A stretch of 64,000 nt of DNA from NCBI RefSeq assembly GCF_900590755.1, contig NZ_UUOC01000001.1:434001-498000 (forward strand), in the 5' to 3' direction. The notes beneath the pieces were generated by a model. The model was not told where the DNA came from and ran no database searches. It saw nothing but the letters and a program-made list of their open reading frames with translations. The position numbers and the translations under genes are program-made. Positions 18,009-26,467 of this stretch are shown here, one piece after another. This stretch comes from Pseudomonas viridiflava. GTDB lineage: Bacteria; Pseudomonadota; Gammaproteobacteria; Pseudomonadales; Pseudomonadaceae. How positions within the stretch are numbered: the first letter of the stretch is position 1; each line of letters begins with the position of its first letter.

Positions 18009-18467
18009 TCAACCCTCCTGCGTCAAGACTCTTACCCGATGACAATCAGAAGGCTTGAGTGGCCGGCCCTTAGAAGAAAGAACGGCAATGGGCATCAAAG
18101 GTTGCCCGGATGCATTGTCCAATAGCACCGAGCGCGTCTCGTTGGGCTCGAACAGATAGCGTTCACCCCACTGGCGCATGCTGACGACAATCGGGAAAAT
18201 CTCTCGCCCTTTTTCGGTGAGCACATATTCCTTATAAGCACTGCCGTCGGATGCCGGGCAGATGTCAAACACCCCAACCTCAACCAGCGTTTTGAGTCTC
18301 GACGCCAGAATATTCCTGGCAACGCCCAGGCTCTTCTGAAATTCGCTGAATCGCCGGATATCGTCAAACGCATCGCGCACGATCATCAGCGACCAGCGAT
18401 CCCCAATGGCTGACAGCGTTCTTGCTACAGGGCATTCAGTGCTTTGTGGCGAATCGTCTTCGACCAT
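18009..18467 (-). CDS. HxlR-family transcriptional regulator
   Basis: The 152-residue protein shows the HxlR winged-helix pattern: CPVARTLSAIGDRWSLMIVR at the N-terminus, FSEFQKSLGVARNILASRL as recognition helix, and a wing around YKEYVLTEKGRE. The N-terminal cysteine is typical; some relatives sense electrophiles through it. It is divergent from the MFS transporter gene at 18602, 135 bp away, and very likely controls it. Confidence 0.9.
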   Translation of the reverse strand: MVEDDSPQSTECPVARTLSAIGDRWSLMIVRDAFDDIRRFSEFQKSLGVARNILASRLKTLVEVGVFDICPASDGSAYKEYVLTEKGREIFPIVVSMRQWGERYLFEPNETRSVLLDNASGQPLMPIAVLSSKGRPLKPSDCHRVRVLTQEG

Positions 18468-18601
18468 TTTTTTACCTTTTGATTGTCCGTCAGCCGGATC
18501 AACTTGATGATTCGGGAAATTCCGGTTGCAAAATGAAACCGGATCACATCAGAATCAAGCCAGTTGCTAATTGAAACCAGCTTACTCACATGGAAGGCTT
18601 T

Positions 18602-19882
18602 ATGACAGCTGAGACCGAATCGCCGACCGGCTGTTTGTCCAGATCCAGCGCAACGCCTACACCTTCAACCATGAGTCAGACGTGCGACGCCCGCCTGCCC
18701 GGCGTGTCTTCATCGCTCACCCTGCTGTTCTCTACCACCTGTGCGCTGGCAGTTGCCAATGTGTACTTCGCTCAGCCGCTGCTTGATTCGATGGCCGAGA
18801 GTCTGGGCGTGGCGACCGGCATGATTGGCTTCGTGGTCAGCGCTACACAGGCCGGTTACGCACTTGGGCTGCTGCTCATTGTGCCACTTGGCGATCTGGT
18901 GAACCGCAAACGGCTGATGTTGACTCAAGTACTGCTGTCCGCCTTTGCGCTCGCGGGAGTCGGAGCGTCAGGCACGTGGTTCACCCTACTGGCCGCGATG
19001 ATGTTTGTGGGCCTGATGGCAGTGGTTGTTCAGGTGATGGTGGCCTATGCAGCTTCACTTGCAACGCCCTCACAACGCGGACAAACCATAGGCACGGTCA
19101 CGAGTGGCATTGTGCTGGGGATACTATTGGCCAGGTCCACATCCGGGCTGATCGCAGACCTGGCGGGATGGCGCGCGGTTTATTTTCTGTCCTCAGGACT
19201 GATGCTCATCCTCGCTGCAATACTGTGGAAAATGGTTCCTCATGCAGCATCGGCATCCCCTCGCGAGTCGTACTTCGGGCTTATCCGCTCGCTGTACAAG
19301 CTTCTGATCAGCGAACCCGTGCTGCAAGTCCGGGGCTTGCTCGCCCTGCTCATCTTTGCCTCGTTTTCCGTACTATGGACGGCGATGGTGTTACCACTGA
19401 GCGCCCCGCCGCTGTCCCTGTCCAGCACCGCCATTGGCCTGTTCGGGCTGGCAGGCGTGGCGGGCGCTCTGGCGGCCAGGAAAGCCGGACACTGGGCCGA
19501 TCGAGGGCTGGGCCAGCGAATCACGGGGCTTGCGCTGCTCGTGCTGACGGTTTCCTGGTTGCCGATCAGCTTTGCTCAGACTTCCCTGATCACGCTCATC
19601 GTTGGCGTGATCTTGCTGGACTTCGCCGTGCAAGCGGTCCATGTCACGAGCCAGAGCATGATCTTCGCCGCGCGCCCCGACGCTCAAAGCCGCATGGTTG
19701 GTGCATACATGTGCTTCTACTCGCTAGGCAGCGCGTTAGGCGCGATGGCCGCGACTCAAACCTATGCGCGCTGGGGATGGTTTGCCGTCAGCTTGCTGGG
19801 TGCTTCGATCAGCGCTGTTGCGTTGGTTTTCTGGTTGTTAACCGCTCATATCACTGACAGCCCTCAAGGACGAACACGATGA
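18602..19882 (+). CDS. MFS transporter
   Basis: The protein has about 426 residues from the ATG at 18602, preferred because GGAAGG lies 4 bases upstream; an ATG at 18590 lacks a site. After about 35 polar residues come twelve hydrophobic segments with the MFS loop 2-3 motif around PLGDLVNRKRLML and the ANVYFAQPLLDSMAE segment seen in the YnfM/arabinose-polyol efflux branch. It probably exports a drug-like or sugar-like compound by proton antiport. The divergent HxlR gene is the likely repressor. Confidence 0.85.
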   Translation: MTAETESPTGCLSRSSATPTPSTMSQTCDARLPGVSSSLTLLFSTTCALAVANVYFAQPLLDSMAESLGVATGMIGFVVSATQAGYALGLLLIVPLGDLVNRKRLMLTQVLLSAFALAGVGASGTWFTLLAAMMFVGLMAVVVQVMVAYAASLATPSQRGQTIGTVTSGIVLGILLARSTSGLIADLAGWRAVYFLSSGLMLILAAILWKMVPHAASASPRESYFGLIRSLYKLLISEPVLQVRGLLALLIFASFSVLWTAMVLPLSAPPLSLSSTAIGLFGLAGVAGALAARKAGHWADRGLGQRITGLALLVLTVSWLPISFAQTSLITLIVGVILLDFAVQAVHVTSQSMIFAARPDAQSRMVGAYMCFYSLGSALGAMAATQTYARWGWFAVSLLGASISAVALVFWLLTAHITDSPQGRTR

Positions 19883-20025
19883 AAAGATAAGGACCTATCG
19901 CTTAACAAAATCGTTGCGGTCTCGCTCATCGTGTCGGGATTGAGGAGGGGCTTGTATGGACAACGTATCTTGAGCGCGTTTTACAAACGGCCTGTGCAGG
20001 CGGGAGATTGAAGACACGGCTTAAG

Positions 20026-20997
20026 CTATCGCAGGCGCGCGTCGGTTTCCGCCCAGGTGCCGGTAGCAAGGCTGGTGGGGGCGTAGTCATGAAACAGCCA
20101 GCGAATGTTTACCGCGCCGGGTCGCACGACTACTTGGTCTACCTCAAAGGTCCAGAGCCGCTCTGCCCCCTCAAAGGCCCTGATCAGCGGGCTGTCCAGC
20201 AGCAACTCGGTGCGCCCGGTGAGTTGCAACATATCGCCGTTGCTGAAGTCGATGAACAGCAAGCCGGCCACCGGGTTGGCGTGCAAATTCCCAAGCGTGT
20301 TGAAGAACAGGTTGCCGGAATAGTCAGGGATGGTCAGCCGGTTACCGTCCACCTTGATAAACCCGGCACGACCGCCGCGATGGGAAACATCAACCGAGCG
20401 CTGAACGTCTTGCCCCACATAACTGGCGATAAAAAAGGTATCAGCCGCGCGAATCATGGCGCTGGCGTAATCGTTCAGTGCGCTGAAATCCTGGCGCAGT
20501 GCTTTGCCATCTTTCGATTCAGGCAGCCGGGTGTAGGAACGCTTCTGGATATATTGGGGACAATTGCCGTAAGACTGTTCAACCGCCATTTCGAAGCCCG
20601 TGGCTGACGCATGCTGAATCACGCCATTCAGGCGATTGCGTCGACGGGTATGTAATTCGATGCCCAGCATTCCGATGGCACTCCCCGACTTCAGCCCAGG
20701 CATGGCGGGATCCTGTGGGTCAAGGGACGTGTTAAGACGTAAGTGATGCGGATCGGTGCTGCTGATGAACCCTTGCGGGCCTTCAAGCAAGGTGGCCCTG
20801 GGGCGGTCGCTCGCATCGACCGCACCGACCACGATAAACGGCAACTGATGGTAGAAGTCCCGCTGCTGATCGAGCATGTAATCGCGAATCACTCGATGGC
20901 CGATTTCGTCCATTCGCTCAGCCACGTGGTAAATCGCTTGAAGCGTTTTTTCACCGGCATGCCAGGGTGATTGTGCCGCGCCGGACGTAGAGTACAT
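20026..20997 (-). CDS. Pyridoxamine 5'-phosphate oxidase-family flavin-binding protein
   Basis: The protein has 323 residues from the ATG at 20997, chosen because AAGGAG lies 8 bases upstream; an upstream frame to 21078 is unlikely to be translated. It contains two split-barrel-like halves: FIVVGAVDASDRPRATLLEG in the first and FFIASYVGQDVQRSVDVSHRG followed by GNLFFNTLGNLHANPVAGLL in the second. This arrangement is typical of COG3576 proteins of unknown substrate. The neighbour to the right is a LysR remnant in the opposite direction, which may once have been its regulator. Confidence 0.82.
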   Translation of the reverse strand: MYSTSGAAQSPWHAGEKTLQAIYHVAERMDEIGHRVIRDYMLDQQRDFYHQLPFIVVGAVDASDRPRATLLEGPQGFISSTDPHHLRLNTSLDPQDPAMPGLKSGSAIGMLGIELHTRRRNRLNGVIQHASATGFEMAVEQSYGNCPQYIQKRSYTRLPESKDGKALRQDFSALNDYASAMIRAADTFFIASYVGQDVQRSVDVSHRGGRAGFIKVDGNRLTIPDYSGNLFFNTLGNLHANPVAGLLFIDFSNGDMLQLTGRTELLLDSPLIRAFEGAERLWTFEVDQVVVRPGAVNIRWLFHDYAPTSLATGTWAETDARLR

Positions 20998-21112
20998 GGC
21001 TGATGCTCCTTGAGCGGGCAACCAGGCGGCATGCCCTGTGTTCACAACTTTTGGGTAGAGACTAGCGCGTAATGACAAACAGCACTCAATCGTCGACCTA
21101 AGGCGGATGAAT

Positions 21113-21392
21113 GTAGCTCAACGCTCGGGCGGCCGGGCGCTCAGTCAAGCTCAGTACTCATCGCAACGCCGTCGACAGCCCAGAAATCATGGCCGAAGCG
21201 GCCCTTTCCGGACTCGGCATCGCTTATGTGCCAGAGCGGGTAGTCGCGGGATCCTTGGCAGACGGGCGGCTTGTAAAAGTTCTGGAAGACTGGTGCCCGC
21301 TGATTCAAGGATTGTTTTTGTATTACCCGGGGCATCGCCATATCCCGTCAGGATTGCAGGCATTCATTGAAGTCTTGAGGGAATCAGCGTGA
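21113..21392 (+). pseudogene. Remnant of a LysR-family regulator (C-terminal end only)
   Basis: The frame opening after a TAG at 21110-21112 encodes VDSPEIMAEAALSGLGIAYV and continues through RLVKVLEDWCPLIQG and YYPGHRH to FIEVLRESA. This is the last quarter of a LysR substrate-binding domain. The DNA-binding part and the first half of the sensor domain are absent; upstream lies the divergent oxidase-like gene. An ATG at 21189 could give a 67-residue peptide, but nothing suggests it is functional. It is a deletion remnant. Confidence 0.75.
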
Positions 21393-21553
21393 TTGTCTGA
21401 GGCTTTGAGTTGCCGCCACCACCGGCGCTGAAAACAGCATCCCGAAGAGCCACCCCGACTTTATTTCACGCCAACTCCAGACAAAGCCGCCCCTCATCCG
21501 TCTTGATTGATAAGCACACACGCTCCCTTATCAAATCAAGGACACCAAGAATC

Positions 21554-22393
21554 ATGATTCGCGGTTTATTTACATTGTTGGGCGCCTTACTCCTGAGTGG
21601 AGTGACGGCTGCCCAGGCCGAACCTGTCGCCCTTGATGGCACAGAGCAGTGGACCATGAAAAGTGCGGGAGGCCTGGAGTACCGCATCATGATCAGCCTT
21701 CCTGAGGGTGACGTGCCCTACTCCGGTGGTTATCCGGTGATTTACCTGCTCGATGGCAACGCCTACTTTCCGGCCTTCCACGCGGCCAAGCGCGCGCAGC
21801 CGCGGTTGCGAGGTTCGATCCTGGTAGCTATCGGCTACCCGAGCACTACGCCGCTGGACTTCGCCAGAAGAGCGTTCGATCTTTCACCGCCTGCGCCACA
21901 GGAACGCAACACGCCACCCCAAGGCGGTCAGGATCTGTTTCTCGACTTTATCGAAACCCGCCTGATGCCCAAAGTGTCCCAGCAGTTCAAAGTGGATCAG
22001 GATCAGCGCAGCCTGGTCGGACACTCGTTCGGCGGGATGCTGGGCGTGTATGCACTCTTTACCCGGCCAACCCTTTTCCAGCACGTGGTCGCGATCAGCC
22101 CAAGCCTGTGGTGGCGTGACCAATACCTGCTGGAGCCTGAGCGCGCGTTCACCAAGCGCGCCCTCGCCGGTCAACTTGACCTGACTCAAAACAGTCTGAC
22201 CCTGCTGATGGCTGAGCGCGATCTGGTTCAAGCCATCCAGGACGCCAGCGCTTTGCACCTACGCCTGCAAGGCTTGTCGCAGTTCGGGCTGCGAAGCGGC
22301 TTTTCCATCGAGCCCGGCGAAGACCATGCATCAGTACCGTTTCGGGTGCCTAACCGAGTGCTTGATGAGTTGGTGGGGGCAAGGCGTTTCTGA
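21554..22393 (+). CDS. Secreted alpha/beta hydrolase (esterase D / IroE-like)
   Basis: This protein of about 279 residues starts at the ATG at 21554 with a signal peptide (MIRGLFTLLGALLLSGVTAA, cleavage near AQA). It has the COG2819 pattern: GGYPVIYLLDGNAYF, the nucleophile in LVGHSFGGMLGVYAL, the conserved VAISPSLWW, and a C-terminal His in GEDHASV. Periplasmic members hydrolyse siderophore esters or other esters. No siderophore genes are nearby, so the substrate is open. AAGGA lies 11 bases before the start. Confidence 0.85.
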   Translation: MIRGLFTLLGALLLSGVTAAQAEPVALDGTEQWTMKSAGGLEYRIMISLPEGDVPYSGGYPVIYLLDGNAYFPAFHAAKRAQPRLRGSILVAIGYPSTTPLDFARRAFDLSPPAPQERNTPPQGGQDLFLDFIETRLMPKVSQQFKVDQDQRSLVGHSFGGMLGVYALFTRPTLFQHVVAISPSLWWRDQYLLEPERAFTKRALAGQLDLTQNSLTLLMAERDLVQAIQDASALHLRLQGLSQFGLRSGFSIEPGEDHASVPFRVPNRVLDELVGARRF

Positions 22394-22417
22394 TATCTGA
22401 GTATTGACGCGCTTTTC

Positions 22418-22517
22418 TGTAGCTCACGAGCAACGCGAGGCAGAGATAGCGGTTTGCCTGAGACACCGCCATCGCCGCGTCGCGGTGCTCGGTGGAGCGC
22501 CACCCCGGTCGCTACAG
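22418..22517. repeat. REP-type palindromic repeat
   Basis: About 100 bases are bounded by TGTAGC and GCTACA ends and contain GCGGTTTGCCTGAGACACCGCC in the middle of an extended imperfect palindrome. The same core word (GGTTTGCCTGA) appears in the tandem repeats near 33.9 kb, so this is a member of the same REP family. It follows the hydrolase gene. Confidence 0.7.
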
Positions 22518-22606
22518 AATTGGGGCCACCCTACCCCGTATTGGATTAACGCGCCTTTTACCAAGCGATGGCACCAGGCCGTATTTTTATTGCTGCGAAC
22601 AGCGGG

Positions 22607-23011
22607 TCATTCAGCCCTGCTACTGAACACCTCTTTTGCGGCAAAAAGTCCATTGAGCGCCGCAGGAAAACCTGCATAAACCGCCATCTGCATGAGGATT
22701 TCAGTGATTTCCTCCTGCGACAGCCCAACGTTCAGCGCCGCCTCGATATGCACCTTCAGTTGCGGGGTTGCAGTGCCCATCGCCGCTAATGCGGCAACCG
22801 TCGCAATCTCACGATCGCGCAAACTCAATCCAGGCCGCGAGTAAATATCTCCAAAGGGAAACTCGAGCAAGTAGGTTGCAAAATCTGGGGCGATATCTGC
22901 GAGCGCGGCGACCACCTTGTGCCCCGCTTCGCCATCAATTTCGGCGAGTGCGCGTTTACCTCGTTCCAGGCGACTTTCGTTTTCGTGCGGGTGGAGTTGT
23001 GTCATAGCCAT
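22607..23011 (-). CDS. Carboxymuconolactone decarboxylase-family protein
   Basis: The 134-residue protein has the CMD/AhpD-like fold pattern SLRDREIATVAALAAMGTATPQL, HIEAALNVGLSQEEITEIL and YAGFPAALNGL. It lacks the CxxC pair of AhpD, so it is closer to gamma-carboxymuconolactone decarboxylase-like proteins. The start could be 23011 or 23005; GAGGA lies 3 or 9 bases upstream. It overlaps the 3' end of the MerR gene by about 55 bp, so the two are co-transcribed and the decarboxylase-like protein is probably part of the MerR response. Confidence 0.85.
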   Translation of the reverse strand: MAMTQLHPHENESRLERGKRALAEIDGEAGHKVVAALADIAPDFATYLLEFPFGDIYSRPGLSLRDREIATVAALAAMGTATPQLKVHIEAALNVGLSQEEITEILMQMAVYAGFPAALNGLFAAKEVFSSRAE

Positions 23012-23369
23012 TCATCCTCTGTGCTTTATCGACGTAGCCGGAGATCTTGGTGTCGAGGACGAGCAGGCAGGCGGCGAGTTCATTGGCATGTGCGCGCACG
23101 GATTCACGATGTTGTTTGAGCATCGCGCAGCGTTCGGCTTCGGTTTCAACACCGCGCTCGCTCAAAGTCGCATAGCGCAGCATGTCCCGTATCGGCATCC
23201 CGGTGGTTTTGAGGCGGCCAAGAAACTCGATCCAGATCAAAATCGACGCGTCATAGTCACGCTGACTTGAACTGTCGCGATCAGCATAGGGCAGCAAGCC
23301 GATCCGCTCGTAGTAGCGGATCGTGTGCGCGGAAAACCCCGAACGTTTTGCCAGTTCACCTATTTTCAT
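22956..23369 (-). CDS. MerR-family transcriptional regulator
   Basis: The protein has 137 residues from the ATG at 23369, preferred to the GTG at 23375 because GAGAAGG lies 5 bases upstream. It starts with the MerR DNA-binding domain (KIGELAKRSGFSAHTIRYYE, then RIGLL), followed by the effector-side coiled coil with HRESVRAHANELAACLLVLDTKI. There is no metal-binding Cys triad, so the signal is more likely an organic electrophile or aldehyde, as for NmlR/AdhR-type MerR proteins. It overlaps the decarboxylase gene and is preceded by a perfect MerR-type promoter. Confidence 0.9.
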   Translation of the reverse strand: MKIGELAKRSGFSAHTIRYYERIGLLPYADRDSSSQRDYDASILIWIEFLGRLKTTGMPIRDMLRYATLSERGVETEAERCAMLKQHRESVRAHANELAACLLVLDTKISGYVDKAQRMNGYDTTPPARKRKSPGTR

Positions 23370-23396
23370 AACCACCTTCTCGTCCAGACAATCGAC

Positions 23397-23427
23397 ACGC
23401 TACGACTTAGAGCACGCTCTAAGTCAA
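23397..23427 (-). promoter_or_regulatory. MerR-type promoter with 19-bp spacer and perfect dyad
   Basis: On the minus strand a -35 TTGACT and a -10 TAGCGT are separated by 19 bp, the over-long spacing typical of MerR-activated promoters. Within it lies a perfect palindrome: GACTTAGAGC at 23404-23413 and GCTCTAAGTC at 23416-23425 with 2 bases between. It sits 30-60 bases upstream of the MerR start codon, so it is the autoregulated promoter of the merR-decarboxylase unit. Confidence 0.85.
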
Positions 23428-23503
23428 GCATATTTGCAGGTCTTCGAGATGGCAGCCGATGTGCAAGCAGTGATTTGCCATGCCGAAAAAAATCGCGCCG
23501 GAT

Positions 23504-24367
23504 CTAAAACCTGTTCACGGGAATCTTCAAGCTGCACAAGCCGCTTTCATCTGCGGGCGGAAGATTTCCGGCTCGTATATTCACCTGAATCGCTGGAATT
23601 AAAAGCGCAGGAACCCCCAGCGTGGCATCGCGGGTTGTACGCATGTGGACAAAGGTTTCCATGTCGCTTGCGTCACTCACGTGAATGTTCGCCTCCCGCT
23701 GCTCCGCGACCGTGGTGATCCATGAGGCTTCACGCCCTGCGGGCGGATAGTCGTGGCACATGAACAACTGGGTATCGGGAGGAAAACTCAAAATGCGTTT
23801 GATGGATCGATACAGCTGTTGCGCGTCACCCCCCGGGAAGTCGCACCTGGCGGTGCCGACGTCGGGCATGAACAGCGTATCGCCGACGAACACGAATGCT
23901 TCTTCAACCTGATAGGCCACATCGGCCGGCGTATGCCCGGGGACATGCAGTACCCGCACCGGTATCTGGCCTATATGGAAGATTTCGTCTGACTCAAATA
24001 ACTGGTCGAACTGTGATCCATCGAGCCTGAACTCAGGTTCCAGGTTGTAGATGTCACGGAATACCCTTTGCACGTCGGTAATGGCTGCACCGATGCCGAT
24101 CGCGCCGCCGAGCTTGCCTTTTAAATAAGCGCTGGCTGAGAGGTGGTCTGCATGGGCATGAGTTTCCAGTAACCATTGCACGTGCAACTGGTGCTGGGCG
24201 ACGAATTCGACGATCCGATCGGCGCTGTCTGTGCGGACTCGTCCTGCCATGGGGTCGTAATCCAGCACTGGATCCACGATCGCACACGCTCCGCCGGAGT
24301 GTTCGTAAATCACATAGCTCACGGTTGAAGTGGCGGTGTCGTAGAAACCCTGGATCTGGGCAGACAT
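23504..24367 (-). CDS. blh: Blh/ETHE1-like persulfide dioxygenase (MBL fold)
   Basis: The 287-residue metallo-beta-lactamase-fold protein has the metal motif HAHADH at residues 70-75 (ETHAHADHLSA), then VPGHTPADV and FVGDTLFMPDVGTARCDFPGG, and CHDYPP near the C-terminus. These are the signatures of Blh and human ETHE1, iron enzymes that oxidise glutathione persulfide to sulfite. It is divergent from the BigR-like regulator and lies next to a sulfide:quinone oxidoreductase, as in the BigR operons of Xylella and Agrobacterium. It acts in the cytoplasm on persulfides made by SQR. Confidence 0.88.
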   Translation of the reverse strand: MSAQIQGFYDTATSTVSYVIYEHSGGACAIVDPVLDYDPMAGRVRTDSADRIVEFVAQHQLHVQWLLETHAHADHLSASAYLKGKLGGAIGIGAAITDVQRVFRDIYNLEPEFRLDGSQFDQLFESDEIFHIGQIPVRVLHVPGHTPADVAYQVEEAFVFVGDTLFMPDVGTARCDFPGGDAQQLYRSIKRILSFPPDTQLFMCHDYPPAGREASWITTVAEQREANIHVSDASDMETFVHMRTTRDATLGVPALLIPAIQVNIRAGNLPPADESGLCSLKIPVNRF

Positions 24368-24384
24368 AGCGGGTTTTCCTCACT

Positions 24385-24428
24385 CTACGTTTAGACAATA
24401 TATTGAAACATATACTATCCAAACGTAG
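24385..24428. promoter_or_regulatory. Candidate BigR operator and divergent promoter region
   Basis: CTACGTTT at 24385-24392 and AAACGTAG at 24421-24428 form a perfect 8-bp inverted repeat around an AT-rich centre containing ATATATTGAAACATATA. This fits the AT-rich imperfect palindrome expected of BigR-type ArsR repressors. It lies between the divergent dioxygenase (start 24367) and regulator (start 24460) genes, so one site could control both. Confidence 0.7.
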
Positions 24429-24459
24429 ACTGTCGAACATCCAATTCAGGGGCCCTCTC

Positions 24460-24789
24460 ATGACTGCTCAGCTCACCCACCACGAAATCGGCCTTCTGCG
24501 GGATTCGGCGTCCAAAGCCTGTGCGTTACTCAAGGCGTTGGCGAACGAGGATCGTTTGCTGCTGCTCTGCCAACTGACTCAGGGCGAACGCAACGTAGGG
24601 GAGCTTGAGGCGTTGTCAGGCATCCGGCAGCCAACCCTGTCTCAGCAGCTTGGCGTGCTGCGCGACGAGGGGATGGTCAATACACGCCGGATGGGGAAGT
24701 TCATCTACTACTCCCTGGCCAGTTTTGAGGTCGTCTCGGTGATGCAGACTTTATCGGGGCTGTACTGCGGGCAAGCGCTCAAGAAGTAA
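24460..24789 (+). CDS. bigR: BigR/SqrR-like ArsR-family persulfide-responsive repressor
   Basis: The protein has 109 residues from the ATG at 24460. It is an ArsR winged helix: ACALLKALANEDRLLLLCQL, recognition helix SGIRQPTLSQQLGVLRDEG and wing NTRRMGKFIYYSL. Cys37 and Cys103 are 66 residues apart, exactly the spacing of the redox cysteine pair of BigR (42/108) and SqrR (41/107), which form a tri- or tetrasulfide link with persulfides and release DNA. Cys21 is an extra cysteine. It is divergent from the persulfide dioxygenase and upstream of the SQR gene, both expected targets. Confidence 0.88.
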   Translation: MTAQLTHHEIGLLRDSASKACALLKALANEDRLLLLCQLTQGERNVGELEALSGIRQPTLSQQLGVLRDEGMVNTRRMGKFIYYSLASFEVVSVMQTLSGLYCGQALKK

Positions 24790-24894
24790 GCGAGCCCCCA
24801 TTTTTCGCTGTCGACCTTGCTCAATACCCCTCTCGTCAGGGTGAGCAATTCCTGAAGTCGCAGCTATCAAACAGCTTTTTGCGTGGAGTCTGTA

Positions 24895-26463
24895 ATGGAT
24901 CAACCGGTAAAGCGTATCGACGCGTCGTTCAGCGTTTGCGGGCAGCTATGCCCCGCCGATTTAGCAGAAGTCACGGCGCTGGGGTTCCGCACCTTGATCT
25001 GTAATCGACCTGACCATGAGGGCGGGCCTGCGCAGCCCGACCATGTTTCGATGGAGCTGGCTGCAAAGGCTTCAGGCTTGACGTTCATTTACCTGCCCGT
25101 TCTCACATCGGGCGCCACAGGCGAACAGGCCAGCCAGCTGCAGGCCATTCTGAACGAGCTTCCCCAACCGATTCTCGCCTACTGCCGCACAGGGAATCGC
25201 TCTTCAAAACTCTACGAAGCTGCCACTAAAGGCGAGCCTCAAAGCCCTGTTTACGACGTCGTGGTGATTGGCGGCGGCACTGCCGGTATTGCCGTTTGTG
25301 CCAGCCTTCTCAAGCGCGACCCAAAGCTGAACATTGGCGTTGTAGAACCTGGCACGGAACACTATTACCAGCCCGCGTGGACCCTCGTCGGCGGCGGCGC
25401 CTACCCGATTGCTGACACCTCCCGGCCGATGGTAAGTGTCATGCCCAAGGGCGCGTCCTGGATCAAGGCTTCCGTTTCGGCGTTTGCTCCAGCGCGCAAG
25501 GTGGTATTGCTGAGCGACGGCACGGAGTTGCGCTATCAGCAGCTTGTGGTTTGCCCTGGTCTTGAGCTGGCCTGGGAGAAAATTGAAGGCGTAGAAGAGA
25601 CCCTCGGCAAAAACGGCGTGACGTCGAACTATCGCCACGACTTGGCGCCTTACACCTGGGAACTGGTCCGTTCGCTGCGCAAGGGGACAGTGCTTTTCAC
25701 CCAACCGCCGATGCCAATCAAATGCGCAGGCGCGCCACAGAAGGCGATGTATCTTTCCTGCGATCACTGGCGTAAGGCAGGCGTGCTGGATTCCATTTCC
25801 GTTGAGTTCAACCTGGCCGCACCCTCGCTGTTCGGCGTCGCAGCCTTTGTTCCACCGTTGATGAACTATGTCGAGTCCTACGGCGCCGGGCTGGCCTTCC
25901 AGTCCAACCTGGTCAAGGTGGACGGTCCGGGCAAGATAGCCTGGTTCGACGTGACCGATCACAGCGGGCTGGTTGTCCGCGTTGAAAAGCGTTTCGATGT
26001 GCTGCACGTCGTTCCGCCTCAGCAAGCACCGGACTTCATCAGGCGTAGCGAACTGGCGAACGCAGCGGGTTGGTTCGACGCAGACCCGGCGACCCTTCAG
26101 CACCCGCGCTACCTGGAAATATTCGCGGCGGGCGACGTGTGCGGCACCACCAATGCCAAAACAGCGGCGGCCGCGCGCAAGCAGGTCGTCGTGGTGGCGG
26201 ACAACCTCATGTCCTTGCGCAAAGGCGCTCTGCTCACCGGCCATTACGATGGCTATGGCTCGTGCCCCCTCACGGTCGAAAATGGCAAAGTCATACTCGC
26301 CGAGTTCGGTTACGGCGGCAAACTACTGCCCACTTTCCCTCTTGATCCGACTGTGCCGCGCAGGTCGGCATGGTTCCTGAAAGCTCGCTTGCTTCCCTGG
26401 TTTTACTGGAACGGCATGCTCAAAGGCCGCGAGTGGTTAACCGACTGCTCATCGGCTGAGTGA
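24895..26463 (+). CDS. DUF442 (phosphatase/rhodanese-like)-sulfide:quinone oxidoreductase fusion
   Basis: The protein has 522 residues from the ATG at 24895 (GGAG 6 bases upstream). Residues 1-110 form a DUF442 domain with the active-site loop AYCRTGNRSS at Cys97. From about residue 120 an FAD-binding oxidoreductase follows, with the dinucleotide motif VVVIGGGTAGIA and the SQR-like segments HYYQPAWTLVGGG, CAGAPQKAMYLSCDHW and FAAGDVCGTTNAKTAAA. SQR oxidises sulfide and passes electrons to the quinone pool at the inner membrane. The Cys loop could carry a persulfide between SQR and the dioxygenase; that is an inference from the fusion. It follows bigR by about 100 bp and is 4 bp before a TauE gene. 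Confidence 0.88.
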   Translation: MDQPVKRIDASFSVCGQLCPADLAEVTALGFRTLICNRPDHEGGPAQPDHVSMELAAKASGLTFIYLPVLTSGATGEQASQLQAILNELPQPILAYCRTGNRSSKLYEAATKGEPQSPVYDVVVIGGGTAGIAVCASLLKRDPKLNIGVVEPGTEHYYQPAWTLVGGGAYPIADTSRPMVSVMPKGASWIKASVSAFAPARKVVLLSDGTELRYQQLVVCPGLELAWEKIEGVEETLGKNGVTSNYRHDLAPYTWELVRSLRKGTVLFTQPPMPIKCAGAPQKAMYLSCDHWRKAGVLDSISVEFNLAAPSLFGVAAFVPPLMNYVESYGAGLAFQSNLVKVDGPGKIAWFDVTDHSGLVVRVEKRFDVLHVVPPQQAPDFIRRSELANAAGWFDADPATLQHPRYLEIFAAGDVCGTTNAKTAAAARKQVVVVADNLMSLRKGALLTGHYDGYGSCPLTVENGKVILAEFGYGGKLLPTFPLDPTVPRRSAWFLKARLLPWFYWNGMLKGREWLTDCSSAE

Positions 26464-26467
26464 AGCC

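Noticed and set aside
25204..26244. Leftward frame of 346 codons
   Set aside because: It lies antisense inside the SQR fusion gene and has the Arg/His-rich composition of a shadow frame.
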